From: Rhabditoides inermis
Taxonomy: Eukaryota > Nematoda > Chromadorea > Rhabditida > Rhabditidae
Length of the DNA stretch: 64,000 bases
Direction of reading: 5' to 3'
Assembly (NCBI GenBank): GCA_963966185.1
Contig: CAWZYM010000338.1
Span: forward strand, 1 to 64,000
In this document: one piece after another, positions 33,550-47,960 of the stretch
Layout: every line of letters starts with the position of its first letter
Numbering within the stretch: the stretch's first letter is position 1
Notes under the pieces: generated by a model
What the model was told of the DNA's origin: nothing
Database searches by the model: none
What the model saw: only the letters and a program-made list of their open reading frames with translations
Program-made: the position numbers and the translations under genes

Positions 33550-33573
33550 CAACCAGCGCTGCCGCGCTGGTTG
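33550..33573. repeat. Perfect 10-bp stem hairpin
   Basis: CAACCAGCGC, loop TGCC, GCGCTGGTTG. Isolated; no gene end is recognised beside it. Confidence 0.85.
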
Positions 33574-33604
33574 TAATATTTACGACGATCCTGAATAAAT
33601 GATT

Positions 33605-33880
33605 CACTCTCACACTTGCGAGCAGCAGGCGGATAGGCAAAGGAAAAAGACATCGTTCGAAGACACCGCACACACATGTGTTGCAAAAAGCGATGGATAG
33701 AATGAGAATGTTTGTAATATGAATCCCACGTTTATTAAATCGGTCAACAAGTTTTAGAGTCCCTCATAAGTAGCTAGATGTTTGATACAGATAGCCTAGG
33801 GTCAGCTCAATATTTGCCGCATTGTATATTTCCTGTTATGTTACTGTGTATCTAATCTCTCTTGGCGTGAGTGCGACGGA
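33605..33880. repeat. Dispersed repeat, homologous to 61777-62015
   Basis: Shares GTTGCAAAAAGCGATGGAT, AGATAGCCTAGGGTCAGCTC and GCCGCATTGTATATTTCCTG with the copy at 61777-62015. The GCGGATAGGCAAAGGAAA part also matches 56400 and 59730. It abuts the start of the satellite. Confidence 0.8.
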
Positions 33881-34689
33881 GAATGATAGAATGAAAATGG
33901 CCGAGTCGTGCACCTCTTCTCCCTCCACTCCCTTCCACCCACTGACACAGGCGTCCATCCGATGGCCGAGTCGTGCACCTCTTCTCCCTCCACTCCCTTC
34001 CACCCACTGACACAGGCGTCCATCCGATGGCCGAGTCGTGCACCTCTTCTCCCTCCACTCCCTTCCACCCACTGACACAGGCGTCCATCCGATGGCCGAG
34101 TCGTGCACCTCTTCTCCCTCCACTCCCTTCCACCCACTGACACAGGCGTCCATCCGATGGCCGAGTCGTGCACCTCTTCTCCCTCCACTCCCTTCCACCC
34201 ACTGACACAGGCGTCCATCCGATGGCCGAGTCGTGCACCTCTTCTCCCTCCACTCCCTTCCACCCACTGACACAGGCGTCCATCCGATGGCCGAGTCGTG
34301 CACCTCTTCTCCCTTCACTCCCTTCCACCCACTGACACAGGCGTCCATCCGATGGCCGAGTCGTGCACCTCTTCTCCCTCCACTCCCTTCCACCCACTGA
34401 CACAGGCGTCCATCCGATGGCCGAGTCGTGCACCTCTTCTCCCTCCACTCCCTTCCACCCACTGACACAGGCGTCCATCCGATGGCCGAGTCGTGCACCT
34501 CTTCTCCCTCCACTCCCTTCCACCCACTGACACAGGCGTCCATCCGATGGCCGAGTCGTGCACCTCTTCTCCCTCCACTCCCTTCCACCCACTGACACAG
34601 GCGTCCATCCGATGGCCGAGTCGTGCACCTCTTCTCCCTCCACTCCCTTCCACCCACTGACACAGGCGTCCATCCGATGGCCGAGTCGT

Positions 34690-37600
34690 TGTCGCTGATG
34701 TCGGACTATGACCGGAGAGAGAAGAGAGAGGAGAGATAGATCAAGCGAGTCAGCTGTGAGAGGAGGAGCCGAACGGGAGAGAGATTGTGAAGAGAGTGTC
34801 TTCGATGCGAGCGAACCAAGTAGTCTAGTGTGTTAGGATGCTATTATAGTTGTAGATAAACATATATGTATAATAAACCTCACTCAACATCCATACAAGG
34901 AATCATACATACACGAACCCGGGTTCGGCTTTTCATCCTATGATAGGCCGGGCGACAGTCGTGCACCTCTTCTCCCTCCACTCCCTTCCACCCACTGACA
35001 CAGGCGTCCATCCGATGGCCGAGTCGTGCACCTCTTCTCCCTCCACTCCCTTCCACCCACTGACACAGGCGTCCATCCGATGGCCGAGTCGTGCACCTCT
35101 TCTCCCTCCACTCCCTTCCACCCACTGACACAGGCGTCCATCCGATGGCCGAGTCGTGCACCTCTTCTCCCTCCACTCCCTTCCACCCACTGACACAGGC
35201 GTCCATCCGATGGCCGAGTCGTGCACCTCTTCTCCCTCCACTCCCTTCCACCCACTGACACAGGCGTCCATCCGATGGCCGAGTCGTTGTCGCTGATGTC
35301 GGACTATGACCGGAGAGAGAAGAGAGAGGAGAGATAGATCAAGCGAGTCAGCTGTGAGAGGAGGAGCCGAACGGGAGAGAGATTGTGAAGAGAGTGTCTT
35401 CGATGCGAGCGAACCAAGTAGTCTAGTGTGTTAGGATGCTATTATAGTTGTAGATAAACATATATGTATAATAAACCTCACTCAACATCCATACAAGGAA
35501 TCATACATACACGAACCCGGGTTCGGCTTTTCATCCTATGATAGGCCGGGCGACAGTCGTGCACCTCTTCTCCCTCCACTCCCTTCCACCCACTGACACA
35601 GGCGTCCATCCGATGGCCGAGTCGTGCACCTCTTCTCCCTCCACTCCCTTCCACCCACTGACACAGGCGTCCATCCGATGGCCGAGTCGTGCACCTCTTC
35701 TCCCTCCACTCCCTTCCACCCACTGACACAGGCGTCCATCCGATGGCCGAGTCGAGCACCTCTTCTCCCTCCACTCCCTTCCACCCACTGACACAGGCGT
35801 CCATCCGATGGCCGAGTCGTGCACCTCTTCTCCCTCCACTCCCTTCCACCCACTGACACAGGCGTCCATCCGATGGCCGAGTCGTTGTCGCTGATGTCGG
35901 ACTATGACCGGAGAGAGAAGAGAGAGGAGAGATAGATCAAGCGAGTCAGCTGTGAGAGGAGGAGCCGAACGGGAGAGAGATTGTGAAGAGAGTGTCTTCG
36001 ATGCGAGCGAACCAAGTAGTCTAGTGTGTTAGGATGCTATTATAGTTGTAGATAAACATATATGTATAATAAACCTCACTCAACATCCATACAAGGAATC
36101 ATACATACACGAACCCGGGTTCGGCTTTTCATCCTATGATAGGCCGGGCGACAGTCGTGCACCTCTTCTCCCTCCACTCCCTTCCACCCACTGACACAGG
36201 CGTCCATCCGATGGCCGAGTCGTGCACCTCTTCTCCCTCCACTCCCTTCCACCCACTGACACAGGCGTCCATCCGATGGCCGAGTCGTGCACCTCTTCTC
36301 CCTCCACTCCCTTCCACCCACTGACACAGGCGTCCATCCGATGGCCGAGTCGTGCACCTCTTCTCCCTCCACTCCCTTCCACCCACTGACACAGGCGTCC
36401 ATCCGATGGCCGAGTCGTGCACCTCTTCTCCCTCCACTCCCTTCCACCCACTGACACAGGCGTCCATCCGATGGCCGAGTCGTGCACCTCTTCTCCCTCT
36501 ACTCCCTTTCCACCCACTGACACAGGCGTCCATCCGATGGCCGAGTCGTGCACCTCTTCTCCCTCCACTCCCTTCCCACCCACTGACACAGGCGTCCATC
36601 CGATGGCCGAGTCGTGCACCTCTTCTCCCTCCACTCCCTTCCACCCACTGACACAGGCGTCCATCCGATGGCCGAGTCGTTGTCGCTGATGTCGGACTAT
36701 GACCGGAGAGAGAAGAGAGAGGAGAGATAGATCAAGCGAGTCAGCTGTGAGAGGAGGAGCCGAACGGGAGAGAGATTGTGAAGAGAGTGTCTTCGATGCG
36801 AGCGAACCAAGTAGTCTAGTGTGTTAGGATGCTATTATAGTTGTAGATAAACATATATGTATAATAAACCTCACTCAACATCCATACAAGAAATCATACA
36901 TACACGAACCCGGGTTCGGCTTTTCATCCTATGATAGGCCGGGCGACAGTCGTGCACCTCTTCTCCCTCCACTCCCTTCCACCCACTGACACAGGCGTCC
37001 ATCCGATGGCCGAGTCGTGCACCTCTTCTCCCTCCACTCCCTTCCACCCACTGACACAGGCGTCCATCCGATGGCCGAGTCGTTGTCGCTGATGTCGGAC
37101 TATGACCGGAGAGAGAAGAGAGAGGAGAGATAGATCAAGCGAGTCAGCTGTGAGAGGAGGAGCCGAACGGGAGAGAGATTGTGAAGAGAGTGTCTTCGAT
37201 GCGAGCGAACCAAGTAGTCTAGTGTGTTAGGATGCTATTATAGTTGTAGATAAACATATATGTATAATAAACCTCACTCAACATCCATACAAGGAATCAT
37301 ACATACACGAACCCGGGTTCGGCTTTTCATCCTATGATAGGCCGGGCGACAGTCGTGCACCTCTTCTCCCTCCACTCCCTTCCACCCACTGACACAGGCG
37401 TCCATCCGATGGCCGAGTCGTGCACCTCTTCTCCCTCCACTCCCTTCCACCCACTGACACAGGCGTCCATCCGATGGCCGAGTCGTTGTCGCTGATGTCG
37501 GACTATGACCGGAGAGAGAAGAGAGAGGAGAGATAGATCAAGCGAGTCAGCTGTGAGAGGAGGAGCCGAACGGGAGAGAGATTGTGAAGAGAGTGTCTTC

Positions 37601-40600
37601 GATGCGAGCGAACCAAGTAGTCTAGTGTGTTAGGATGCTATTATAGTTGTAGATAAACATATATGTATAATAAACCTCACTCAACATCCATACAAGGAAT
37701 CATACATACACGAACCCGGGTTCGGCTTTTCATCCTATGATAGGCCGGGCGACAGTCGTGCACCTCTTCTCCCTCCACTCCCTTCCACCAACTGACACAG
37801 GCGTCCATCCGATGGCCGAGTCGTGCACCTCTTCTCCCTCCACTCCCTTCCACCCACTGACACAGGCGTCCATCCGATGGCCGAGTCGTGCACCTCTTCT
37901 CCCTCCACTCCCTTCCACCCACTGACACAGGCGTCCATCCGATGGCCGAGTCGTGCACCTCTTCTCCCTCCACTCCCTTCCACCCACTGACACAGGCGTC
38001 CATCCGATGGCCGAGTCGTGCACCTCTTCTCCCTCCACTCCCTTCCACCCACTGACACAGGCGTCCATCCGATGGCCGAGTCGTTGTCGCTGATGTCGGA
38101 CTATGACCGGAGAGAGAAGAGAGAGGAGAGATAGATCAAGCGAGTCAGCTGTGAGAGGAGGAGCCGAACGGGAGAGAGATTGTGAAGAGAGTGTCTTCGA
38201 TGCGAGCGAACCAAGTAGTCTAGTGTGTTAGGATGCTATTATAGTTGTAGATAAACATATATGTATAATAAACCTCACTCAACATCCATACAAGGAATCA
38301 TACATACACGAACCCGGGTTCGGCTTTTCATCCTATGATAGGCCGGGCGACAGTCGTGCACCTCTTCTCCCTCCACTCCCTTCCACCAACTGACACAGGC
38401 GTCCATCCGATGGCCGAGTCGTGCACCTCTTCTCCCTCCACTCCCTTCCACCCACTGACACAGGCGTCCATCCGATGGCCGAGTCGTGCACCTCTTCTCC
38501 CTCCACTCCCTTCCACCCACTGACACAGGCGTCCATCCGATGGCCGAGTCGTGCACCTCTTCTCCCTCCACTCCCTTCCACCCACTGACACAGGCGTCCA
38601 TCCGATGGCCGAGTCGTGCACCTCTTCTCCCTCCACTCCCTTCCACCCACTGACACAGGCGTCCATCCGATGGCCGAGTCGTGCACCTCTTCTCCCTCCA
38701 CTCCCTTCCACCCACTGACACAGGCGTCCATCCGATGGCCGAGTCGTGCACCTCTTCTCCCTCCACTCCCTTCCACCCACTGACACAGGCGTCCATCCGA
38801 TGGCCGAGTCGTTGTCGCTGATGTCGGACTATGACCGGAGAGAGAAGAGAGAGGAGAGATAGATCAAGCGAGTCAGCTGTGAGAGGAGGAGCCGAACGGG
38901 AGAGAGATTGTGAAGAGAGTGTCTTCGATGCGAGCGAACCAAGTAGTCTAGTGTGTTAGGATGCTATTATAGTTGTAGATAAACATATATGTATAATAAA
39001 CCTCACTCAACATCCATACAAGGAATCATACATACACGAACCCGGGTTCGGCTTTTCATCCTATGATAGGCCGGGCGACAGTCGTGCACCTCTTCTCCCT
39101 CCACTCCCTTCCACCCACTGACACAGGCGTCCATCCGATGGCCGAGTCGTGCACCTCTTCTCCCTCCACTCCCTTCCACCCACTGACACAGGCGTCCATC
39201 CGATGGCCGAGTCGTGCACCTCTTCTCCCTCCACTCCCTTCCACCCACTGACACAGGCGTCCATCCGATGGCCGAGTCGTGCACCTCTTCTCCCTCCACT
39301 CCCTTCCACCCACTGACACAGGCGTCCATCCGATGGCCGAGTCGTGCACCTCTTCTCCCTCCACTCCCTTCCACCCACTGACACAGGCGTCCATCCGATG
39401 GCCGAGTCGTGCACCTCTTCTCCCTCCACTCCCTTCCACCCACTGACACAGGCGTCCATCCGATGGCCGAGTCGTTGTCGCTGATGTCGGACTATGACCG
39501 GAGAGAGAAGAGAGAGGAGAGATAGATCAAGCGAGTCAGCTGTGAGAGGAGGAGCCGAACGGGAGAGAGATTGTGAAGAGAGTGTCTTCGATGCGAGCGA
39601 ACCAAGTAGTCTAGTGTGTTAGGATGCTATTATAGTTGTAGATAAACATATATGTATAATAAACCTCACTCAACATCCATACAAGGAATCATACATACAC
39701 GAACCCGGGTTCGGCTTTTCATCCTATGATAGGCCGGGCGACAGTCGTGCACCTCTTCTCCCTCCACTCCCTTCCACCCACTGACACAGGCGTCCATCCG
39801 ATGGCCGAGTCGTGCACCTCTTCTCCCTCCACTCCCTTCCACCCACTGACACAGGCGTCCATCCGATGGCCGAGTCGTTGTCGCTGATGTCGGACTATGA
39901 CCGGAGAGAGAAGAGAGAGGAGAGATAGATCAAGCGAGTCAGCTGTGAGAGGAGGAGCCGAACGGGAGAGAGATTGTGAAGAGAGTGTCTTCGATGCGAG
40001 CGAACCAAGTAGTCTAGTGTGTTAGGATGCTATTATAGTTGTAGATAAACATATATGTATAATAAACCTCACTCAACATCCATACAAGGAATCATACATA
40101 CACGAACCCGGGTTCGGCTTTTCATCCTATGATAGGCCGGGCGACAGTCGTGCACCTCTTCTCCCTCCACTCCTTTCCACCCACTGACACAGGCGTCCAT
40201 CCGATGGCCGAGTCGTGCACCTCTTCTCCCTCCACTCCCTTCCACCCACTGACACAGGCGTCCATCCGATGGCCGAGTCGTTGTCGCTGATGTCGGACTA
40301 TGACCGGAGAGAGAAGAGAGAGGAGAGATAGATCAAGCGAGTCAGCTGTGAGAGGAGGAGCCGAACGGGAGAGAGATTGTGAAGAGAGTGTCTTCGATGC
40401 GAGCGAACCAAGTAGTCTAGTGTGTTAGGATGCTATTATAGTTGTAGATAAACATATATGTATAATAAACCTCACTCAACATCCATACAAGGAATCATAC
40501 ATACACGAACCCGGGTTCGGCTTTTCATCCTATGATAGGCCGGGCGACAGTCGTGCACCTCTTCTCCCTCCACTCCCTTCCACCCACTGACACAGGCGTC

Positions 40601-43600
40601 CATCCGATGGCCGAGTCGTGCACCTCTTCTCCCTCCACTCCCTTCCACCCACTGACACAGGCGTCCATCCGATGGCCGAGTCGTGCACCTCTTCTCCCTC
40701 CACTCCCTTCCACCCACTGACACAGGCGTCCATCCGATGGCCGAGTCGTTGTCGCTGATGTCGGACTATGACCGGAGAGAGAAGAGAGAGGAGAGATAGA
40801 TCAAGCGAGTCAGCTGTGAGAGGAGGAGCCGAACGGGAGAGAGATTGTGAAGAGAGTGTCTTCGATGCGAGCGAACCAAGTAGTCTAGTGTGTTAGGATG
40901 CTATTATAGTTGTAGATAAACATATATGTATAATAAACCTCACTCAACATCCATACAAGGAATCATACATACACGAACCCGGGTTCGGCTTTTCATCCTA
41001 TGATAGGCCGGGCGACAGTCGTGCACCTCTTCTCCCTCCACTCCCTTCCACCCACTGACACAGGCGTCCATCCGATGGCCGAGTCGTGCACCTCTTCTCC
41101 CTCCACTCCCTTCCACCCACTGACACAGGCGTCCATCCGATGGCCGAGTCGTTGTCGCTGATGTCGGACTATGACCGGAGAGAGAAGAGAGAGGAGAGAT
41201 AGATCAAGCGAGTCAGCTGTGAGAGGAGGAGCCGAACGGGAGAGAGATTGTGAAGAGAGTGTCTTCGATGCGAGCGAACCAAGTAGTCTAGTGTGTTAGG
41301 ATGCTATTATAGTTGTAGATAAACATATATGTATAATAAACCTCACTCAACATCCATACAAGGAATCATACATACACGAACCCGGGTTCGGCTTTTCATC
41401 CTATGATAGGCCGGGCGACAGTCGTGCACCTCTTCTCCCTCCACTCCCTTCCACCCACTGACACAGGCGTCCATCCGATGGCCGAGTCGTGCACCTCTTC
41501 TCCCTCCACTCCCTTCCACCCACTGACACAGGCGTCCATCCGATGGCCGAGTCGTTGTCGCTGATGTCGGACTATGACCGGAGAGAGAAGAGAGAGGAGA
41601 GATAGATCAAGCGAGTCAGCTGTGAGAGGAGGAGCCGAACGGGAGAGAGATTGTGAAGAGAGTGTCTTCGATGCGAGCGAACCAAGTAGTCTAGTGTGTT
41701 AGGATGCTATTATAGTTGTAGATAAACATATATGTATAATAAACCTCACTCAACATCCATACAAGGAATCATACATACACGAACCCGGGTTCGGCTTTTC
41801 ATCCTATGATAGGCCGGGCGACAGTCGTGCACCTCTTCTCCCTCCACTCCCTTCCACCCACTGACACAGGCGTCCATCCGATGGCCGAGTCGTGCATCTC
41901 TTCTCCCTCCACTCCCTTCCACCCACTGACACAGGCGTCCATCCGATGGCCGAGTCGTGCACCTCTTCTCCCTCCACTCCCTTCCACCCACTGACACAGG
42001 CGTCCATCCGATGGCCGAGTCGTGCACCTCTTCTCCCTCCACTCCCTTCCACCCACTGACACAGGCGTCCATCCGATGGCCGAGTCGTGCACCTCTTCTC
42101 CCTTCACTCCCTTCCACCCACTGACACAGGCGTCCATCCGATGGCCGAGTCGTGCACCTCTTCTCCCTCCACTCCCTTCCACCCACTGACACAGGCGTCC
42201 ATCCGATGGCCGAGTCGTGCACCTCTTCTCCCTCCACTCCCTTCCACCCACTGACACAGGCGTCCATCCGATGGCCGAGTCGTGCACCTCTTCTCCCTCC
42301 ACTCCCTTCCACCCACTGACACAGGCGTCCATCCGATGGCCGAGTCGTGCACCTCTTCTCCCTCCACTCCCTTCCACCCACTGACACAGGCGTCCATCCG
42401 ATGGCCGAGTCGTGCACCTCTTCTCCCTCCACTCCCTTCCACCCACTGACACAGGCGTCCATCCGATGGCCGAGTCGTTGTCGCTGATGTCGGACTATGA
42501 CCGGAGAGAGAAGAGAGAGGAGAGATAGATCAAGCGAGTCAGCTGTGAGAGGAGGAGCCGAACGGGAGAGAGATTGTGAAGAGAGTGTCTTCGATGCGAG
42601 CGAACCAAGTAGTCTAGTGTGTTAGGATGCTATTATAGTTGTAGATAAACATATATGTATAATAAACCTCACTCAACATCCATACAAGGAATCATACATA
42701 CACGAACCCGGGTTCGGCTTTTCATCCTATGATAGGCCGGGCGACAGTCGTGCACCTCTTCTCCCTCCACTCCCTTCCACCCACTGACACAGGCGTCCAT
42801 CCGATGGCCGAGTCGTTGTCGCTGATGTCGGACTATGACCGGAGAGAGAAGAGAGAGGAGAGATAGATCAAGCGAGTCAGCTGTGAGAGGAGGAGCCGAA
42901 CGGGAGAGAGATTGTGAAGAGAGTGTCTTCGATGCGAGCGAACCAAGTAGTCTAGTGTGTTAGGATGCTATTATAGTTGTAGATAAACATATATGTATAA
43001 TAAACCTCACTCAACATCCATACAAGGAATCATACATACACGAACCCGGGTTCGGCTTTTCATCCTATGATAGGCCGGGCGACAGTCGTGCACCTCTTCT
43101 CCCTCCACTCCCTTCCACCCACTGACACAGGCGTCCATCCGATGGCCGAGTCGTTGTCGCTGATGTCGGACTATGACCGGAGAGAGAAGAGAGAGGAGAG
43201 ATAGATCAAGCGAGTCAGCTGTGAGAGGAGGAGCCGAACGGGAGAGAGATTGTGAAGAGAGTGTCTTCGATGCGAGCGAACCAAGTAGTCTAGTGTGTTA
43301 GGATGCTATTATAGTTGTAGATAAACATATATGTATAATAAACCTCACTCAACATCCATACAAGGAATCATACATACACGAACCCGGGTTCGGCTTTTCA
43401 TCCTATGATAGGCCGGGCGACAGTCGTGCACCTCTTCTCCCTCCACTCCCTTCCACCCACTGACACAGGCGTCCATCCGATGGCCGAGTCGTGCACCTCT
43501 TCTCCCTCCACTCCCTTCCACCCACTGACACAGGCGTCCATCCGATGGCCGAGTCGTTGTCGCTGATGTCGGACTATGACCGGAGAGAGAAGAGAGAGGA

Positions 43601-46600
43601 GAGATAGATCAAGCGAGTCAGCTGTGAGAGGAGGAGCCGAACGGGAGAGAGATTGTGAAGAGAGTGTCTTCGATGCGAGCGAACCAAGTAGTCTAGTGTG
43701 TTAGGATGCTATTATAGTTGTAGATAAACATATATGTATAATAAACCTCACTCAACATCCATACAAGGAATCATACATACACGAACCCGGGTTCGGCTTT
43801 TCATCCTATGATAGGCCGGGCGACAGTCGTGCACCTCTTCTCCCTCCACTCCCTTCCACCCACTGACACAGGCGTCCATCCGATGGCCGAGTCGTGCATC
43901 TCTTCTCCCTCCACTCCCTTCCACCCACTGACACAGGCGTCCATCCGATGGCCGAGTCGTGCACCTCTTCTCCCTCCACTCCCTTCCACCCACTGACACA
44001 GGCGTCCATCCGATGGCCGAGTCGTGCACCTCTTCTCCCTCCACTCCCTTCCACCCACTGACACAGGCGTCCATCCGATGGCCGAGTCGTGCACCTCTTC
44101 TCCCTTCACTCCCTTCCACCCACTGACACAGGCGTCCATCCGATGGCCGAGTCGTGCACCTCTTCTCCCTCCACTCCCTTCCACCCACTGACACAGGCGT
44201 CCATCCGATGGCCGAGTCGTGCACCTCTTCTCCCTCCACTCCCTTCCACCCACTGACACAGGCGTCCATCCGATGGCCGAGTCGTGCACCTCTTCTCCCT
44301 CCACTCCCTTCCACCCACTGACACAGGCGTCCATCCGATGGCCGAGTCGTGCACCTCTTCTCCCTCCACTCCCTTCCACCCACTGACACAGGCGTCCATC
44401 CGATGGCCGAGTCGTGCACCTCTTCTCCCTCCACTCCCTTCCACCCACTGACACAGGCGTCCATCCGATGGCCGAGTCGTTGTCGCTGATGTCGGACTAT
44501 GACCGGAGAGAGAAGAGAGAGGAGAGATAGATCAAGCGAGTCAGCTGTGAGAGGAGGAGCCGAACGGGAGAGAGATTGTGAAGAGAGTGTCTTCGATGCG
44601 AGCGAACCAAGTAGTCTAGTGTGTTAGGATGCTATTATAGTTGTAGATAAACATATATGTATAATAAACCTCACTCAACATCCATACAAGGAATCATACA
44701 TACACGAACCCGGGTTCGGCTTTTCATCCTATGATAGGCCGGGCGACAGTCGTGCACCTCTTCTCCCTCCACTCCCTTCCACCCACTGACACAGGCGTCC
44801 ATCCGATGGCCGAGTCGTGCACCTCTTCTCCCTCCACTCCCTTCCACCCACTGACACAGGCGTCCATCCGATGGCCGAGTCGTGCACCTCTTCTCCCTCC
44901 ACTCCCTTCCACCCACTGACACAGGCGTCCATCCGATGGCCGAGTCGTGCACCTCTTCTCCCTCCACTCCCTTCCACCCACTGACACAGGCGTCCATCCG
45001 ATGGCCGAGTCGTGCACCTCTTCTCCCTTCACTCCCTTCCACCCACTGACACAGGCGTCCATCCGATGGCCGAGTCGTGCACCTCTTCTCCCTCCACTCC
45101 CTTCCACCCACTGACACAGGCGTCCATCCGATGGCCGAGTCGTGCACCTCTTCTCCCTCCACTCCCTTCCACCCACTGACACAGGCGTCCATCCGATGGC
45201 CGAGTCGTGCACCTCTTCTCCCTCCACTCCCTTCCACCCACTGACACAGGCGTCCATCCGATGGCCGAGTCGTGCACCTCTTCTCCCTCCACTCCCTTCC
45301 ACCCACTGACACAGGCGTCCATCCGATGGCCGAGTCGTGCACCTCTTCTCCCTCCACTCCCTTCCACCCACTGACACAGGCGTCCATCCGATGGCCGAGT
45401 CGTTGTCGCTGATGTCGGACTATGACCGGAGAGAGAAGAGAGAGGAGAGATAGATCAAGCGAGTCAGCTGTGAGAGGAGGAGCCGAACGGGAGAGAGATT
45501 GTGAAGAGAGTGTCTTCGATGCGAGCGAACCAAGTAGTCTAGTGTGTTAGGATGCTATTATAGTTGTAGATAAACATATATGTATAATAAACCTCACTCA
45601 ACATCCATACAAGGAATCATACATACACGAACCCGGGTTCGGCTTTTCATCCTATGATAGGCCGGGCGACAGTCGTGCACCTCTTCTCCCTCCACTCCCT
45701 TCCACCCACTGACACAGGCGTCCATCCGATGGCCGAGTCGTGCACCTCTTCTCCCTCCACTCCCTTCCACCCACTGACACAGGCGTCCATCCGATGGCCG
45801 AGTCGTTGTCGCTGATGTCGGACTATGACCGGAGAGAGAAGAGAGAGGAGAGATAGATCAAGCGAGTCAGCTGTGAGAGGAGGAGCCGAACGGGAGAGAG
45901 ATTGTGAAGAGAGTGTCTTCGATGCGAGCGAACCAAGTAGTCTAGTGTGTTAGGATGCTATTATAGTTGTAGATAAACATATATGTATAATAAACCTCAC
46001 TCAACATCCATACAAGGAATCATACATACACGAACCCGGGTTCGGCTTTTCATCCTATGATAGGCCGGGCGACAGTCGTGCACCTCTTCTCCCTCCACTC
46101 CCTTCCACCCACTGACACAGGCGTCCATCCGATGGCCGAGTCGTTGTCGCTGATGTCGGACTATGACCGGAGAGAGAAGAGAGAGGAGAGATAGATCAAG
46201 CGAGTCAGCTGTGAGAGGAGGAGCCGAACGGGAGAGAGATTGTGAAGAGAGTGTCTTCGATGCGAGCGAACCAAGTAGTCTAGTGTGTTAGGATGCTATT
46301 ATAGTTGTAGATAAACATATATGTATAATAAACCTCACTCAACATCCATACAAGGAATCATACATACACGAACCCGGGTTCGGCTTTTCATCCTATGATA
46401 GGCCGGGCGACAGTCGTGCACCTCTTCTCCCTCCACTCCCTTCCACCCACTGACACAGGCGTCCATCCGATGGCCGAGTCGTGCACCTCTTCTCCCTCCA
46501 CTCCCTTCCACCCACTGACACAGGCGTCCATCCGATGGCCGAGTCGTTGTCGCTGATGTCGGACTATGACCGGAGAGAGAAGAGAGAGGAGAGATAGATC

Positions 46601-46815
46601 AAGCGAGTCAGCTGTGAGAGGAGGAGCCGAACGGGAGAGAGATTGTGAAGAGAGTGTCTTCGATGCGAGCGAACCAAGTAGTCTAGTGTGTTAGGATGCT
46701 ATTATAGTTGTAGATAAACATATATGTATAATAAACCTCACTCAACATCCATACAAGGAATCATACATACACGAACCCGGGTTCGGCTTTTCATCCTATG
46801 ATAGGCCGGGCGACA
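34690..46815 (+). mobile_element. 23 solo LTRs (268 bp) regularly embedded in the minisatellite
   Basis: Each copy runs TGTCGCTGATG..GGGCGACA and is bounded by GTCGT on both sides. Starts: 34690, 35288, 35886, 36681, 37084, 37487, 38085, 38813, 39476, 39879, 40282, 40750, 41153, 41556, 42479, 42817, 43155, 43558, 44481, 44807 is not one, then 45404, 45807, 46145 and 46548 (23 valid starts, each 268 bp). All interrupt the monomer at the same base and look practically identical (one G-to-A change near 36891). Each holds a TATATGTATA box-like segment and AATAAA about 183 bp in (34872-34877 in the first), as expected for U3/R. They are identical in length and ends to the LTRs of the full element at 47406-50786. 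Confidence 0.93.
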
Positions 46816-47673
46816 GTCGTGCACCTCTTCTCCCTCCACTCCCTTCCACCCACTGACACAGGCGTCCATCCGATGGCCGAGTCGTGCATCTCTTCTCCCT
46901 CCACTCCCTTCCACCCACTGACACAGGCGTCCATCCGATGGCCGAGTCGTGCACCTCTTCTCCCTCCACTCCCTTCCACCCACTGACACAGGCGTCCATC
47001 CGATGGCCGAGTCGTGCACCTCTTCTCCCTCCACTCCCTTCCACCCACTGACACAGGCGTCCATCCGATGGCCGAGTCGTGCACCTCTTCTCCCTTCACT
47101 CCCTTCCACCCACTGACACAGGCGTCCATCCGATGGCCGAGTCGTGCACCTCTTCTCCCTCCACTCCCTTCCACCCACTGACACAGGCGTCCATCCGATG
47201 GCCGAGTCGTGCACCTCTTCTCCCTCCACTCCCTTCCACCCACTGACACAGGCGTCCATCCGATGGCCGAGTCGTGCACCTCTTCTCCCTCCACTCCCTT
47301 CCACCCACTGACACAGGCGTCCATCCGATGGCCGAGTCGTGCACCTCTTCTCCCTCCACTCCCTTCCACCCACTGACACAGGCGTCCATCCGATGGCCGA
47401 GTCGTTGTCGCTGATGTCGGACTATGACCGGAGAGAGAAGAGAGAGGAGAGATAGATCAAGCGAGTCAGCTGTGAGAGGAGGAGCCGAACGGGAGAGAGA
47501 TTGTGAAGAGAGTGTCTTCGATGCGAGCGAACCAAGTAGTCTAGTGTGTTAGGATGCTATTATAGTTGTAGATAAACATATATGTATAATAAACCTCACT
47601 CAACATCCATACAAGGAATCATACATACACGAACCCGGGTTCGGCTTTTCATCCTATGATAGGCCGGGCGACA

Positions 47674-47685
47674 TGGTGCATCGGC
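47674..47685 (+). promoter_or_regulatory. Primer-binding site, tRNA-Gly type
   Basis: TGGTGCATCGGC starts at the base after the LTR and is complementary to the 3' end of animal tRNA-Gly ending ..CCGATGCACCA. Twelve consecutive bases match; the match weakens afterwards. tRNA-Gly priming is known for some BEL/Pao elements. Confidence 0.75.
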
Positions 47686-47819
47686 AGGATATGTATGACT
47701 TCTTGATGGATGTTTTGATTTTTTAGTAGATAATTTGTATCTATGTTCATTTTTCGCGTTTCGTTTTTTCTCTCGTTTTAATTTTATGTGTGTACGTGTA
47801 ACGAGACGCGTACCGACGG

Positions 47820-47960
47820 TCAAGGTAGGCCGGTGAATGTAGGCCAGTGTGGCCGGGACAAAGGTAGGCGATAGCCGGTGAGGTAGGCATTTTGCCGGTG
47901 AAAAGTCGTGCGCGCACGCGAATGGAAAGGTAGGCCGGTGGACAAGGTAGGCGCGTGTTC
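47820..47960 (+). repeat. Degenerate repeats of AAGGTAGGCCGGTG in the element leader
   Basis: About six variants of GGTAGGC/CCGGTG in 140 bp between PBS and gag. Each AAGGTAGG resembles a 5' splice site. Role unknown. Confidence 0.7.

Noticed and set aside
44807..44807. A further LTR start suspected near 44807
   Set aside because: This position is inside the minisatellite block 44749-45403; no LTR sequence is there, so the solo LTR count stays at 23.
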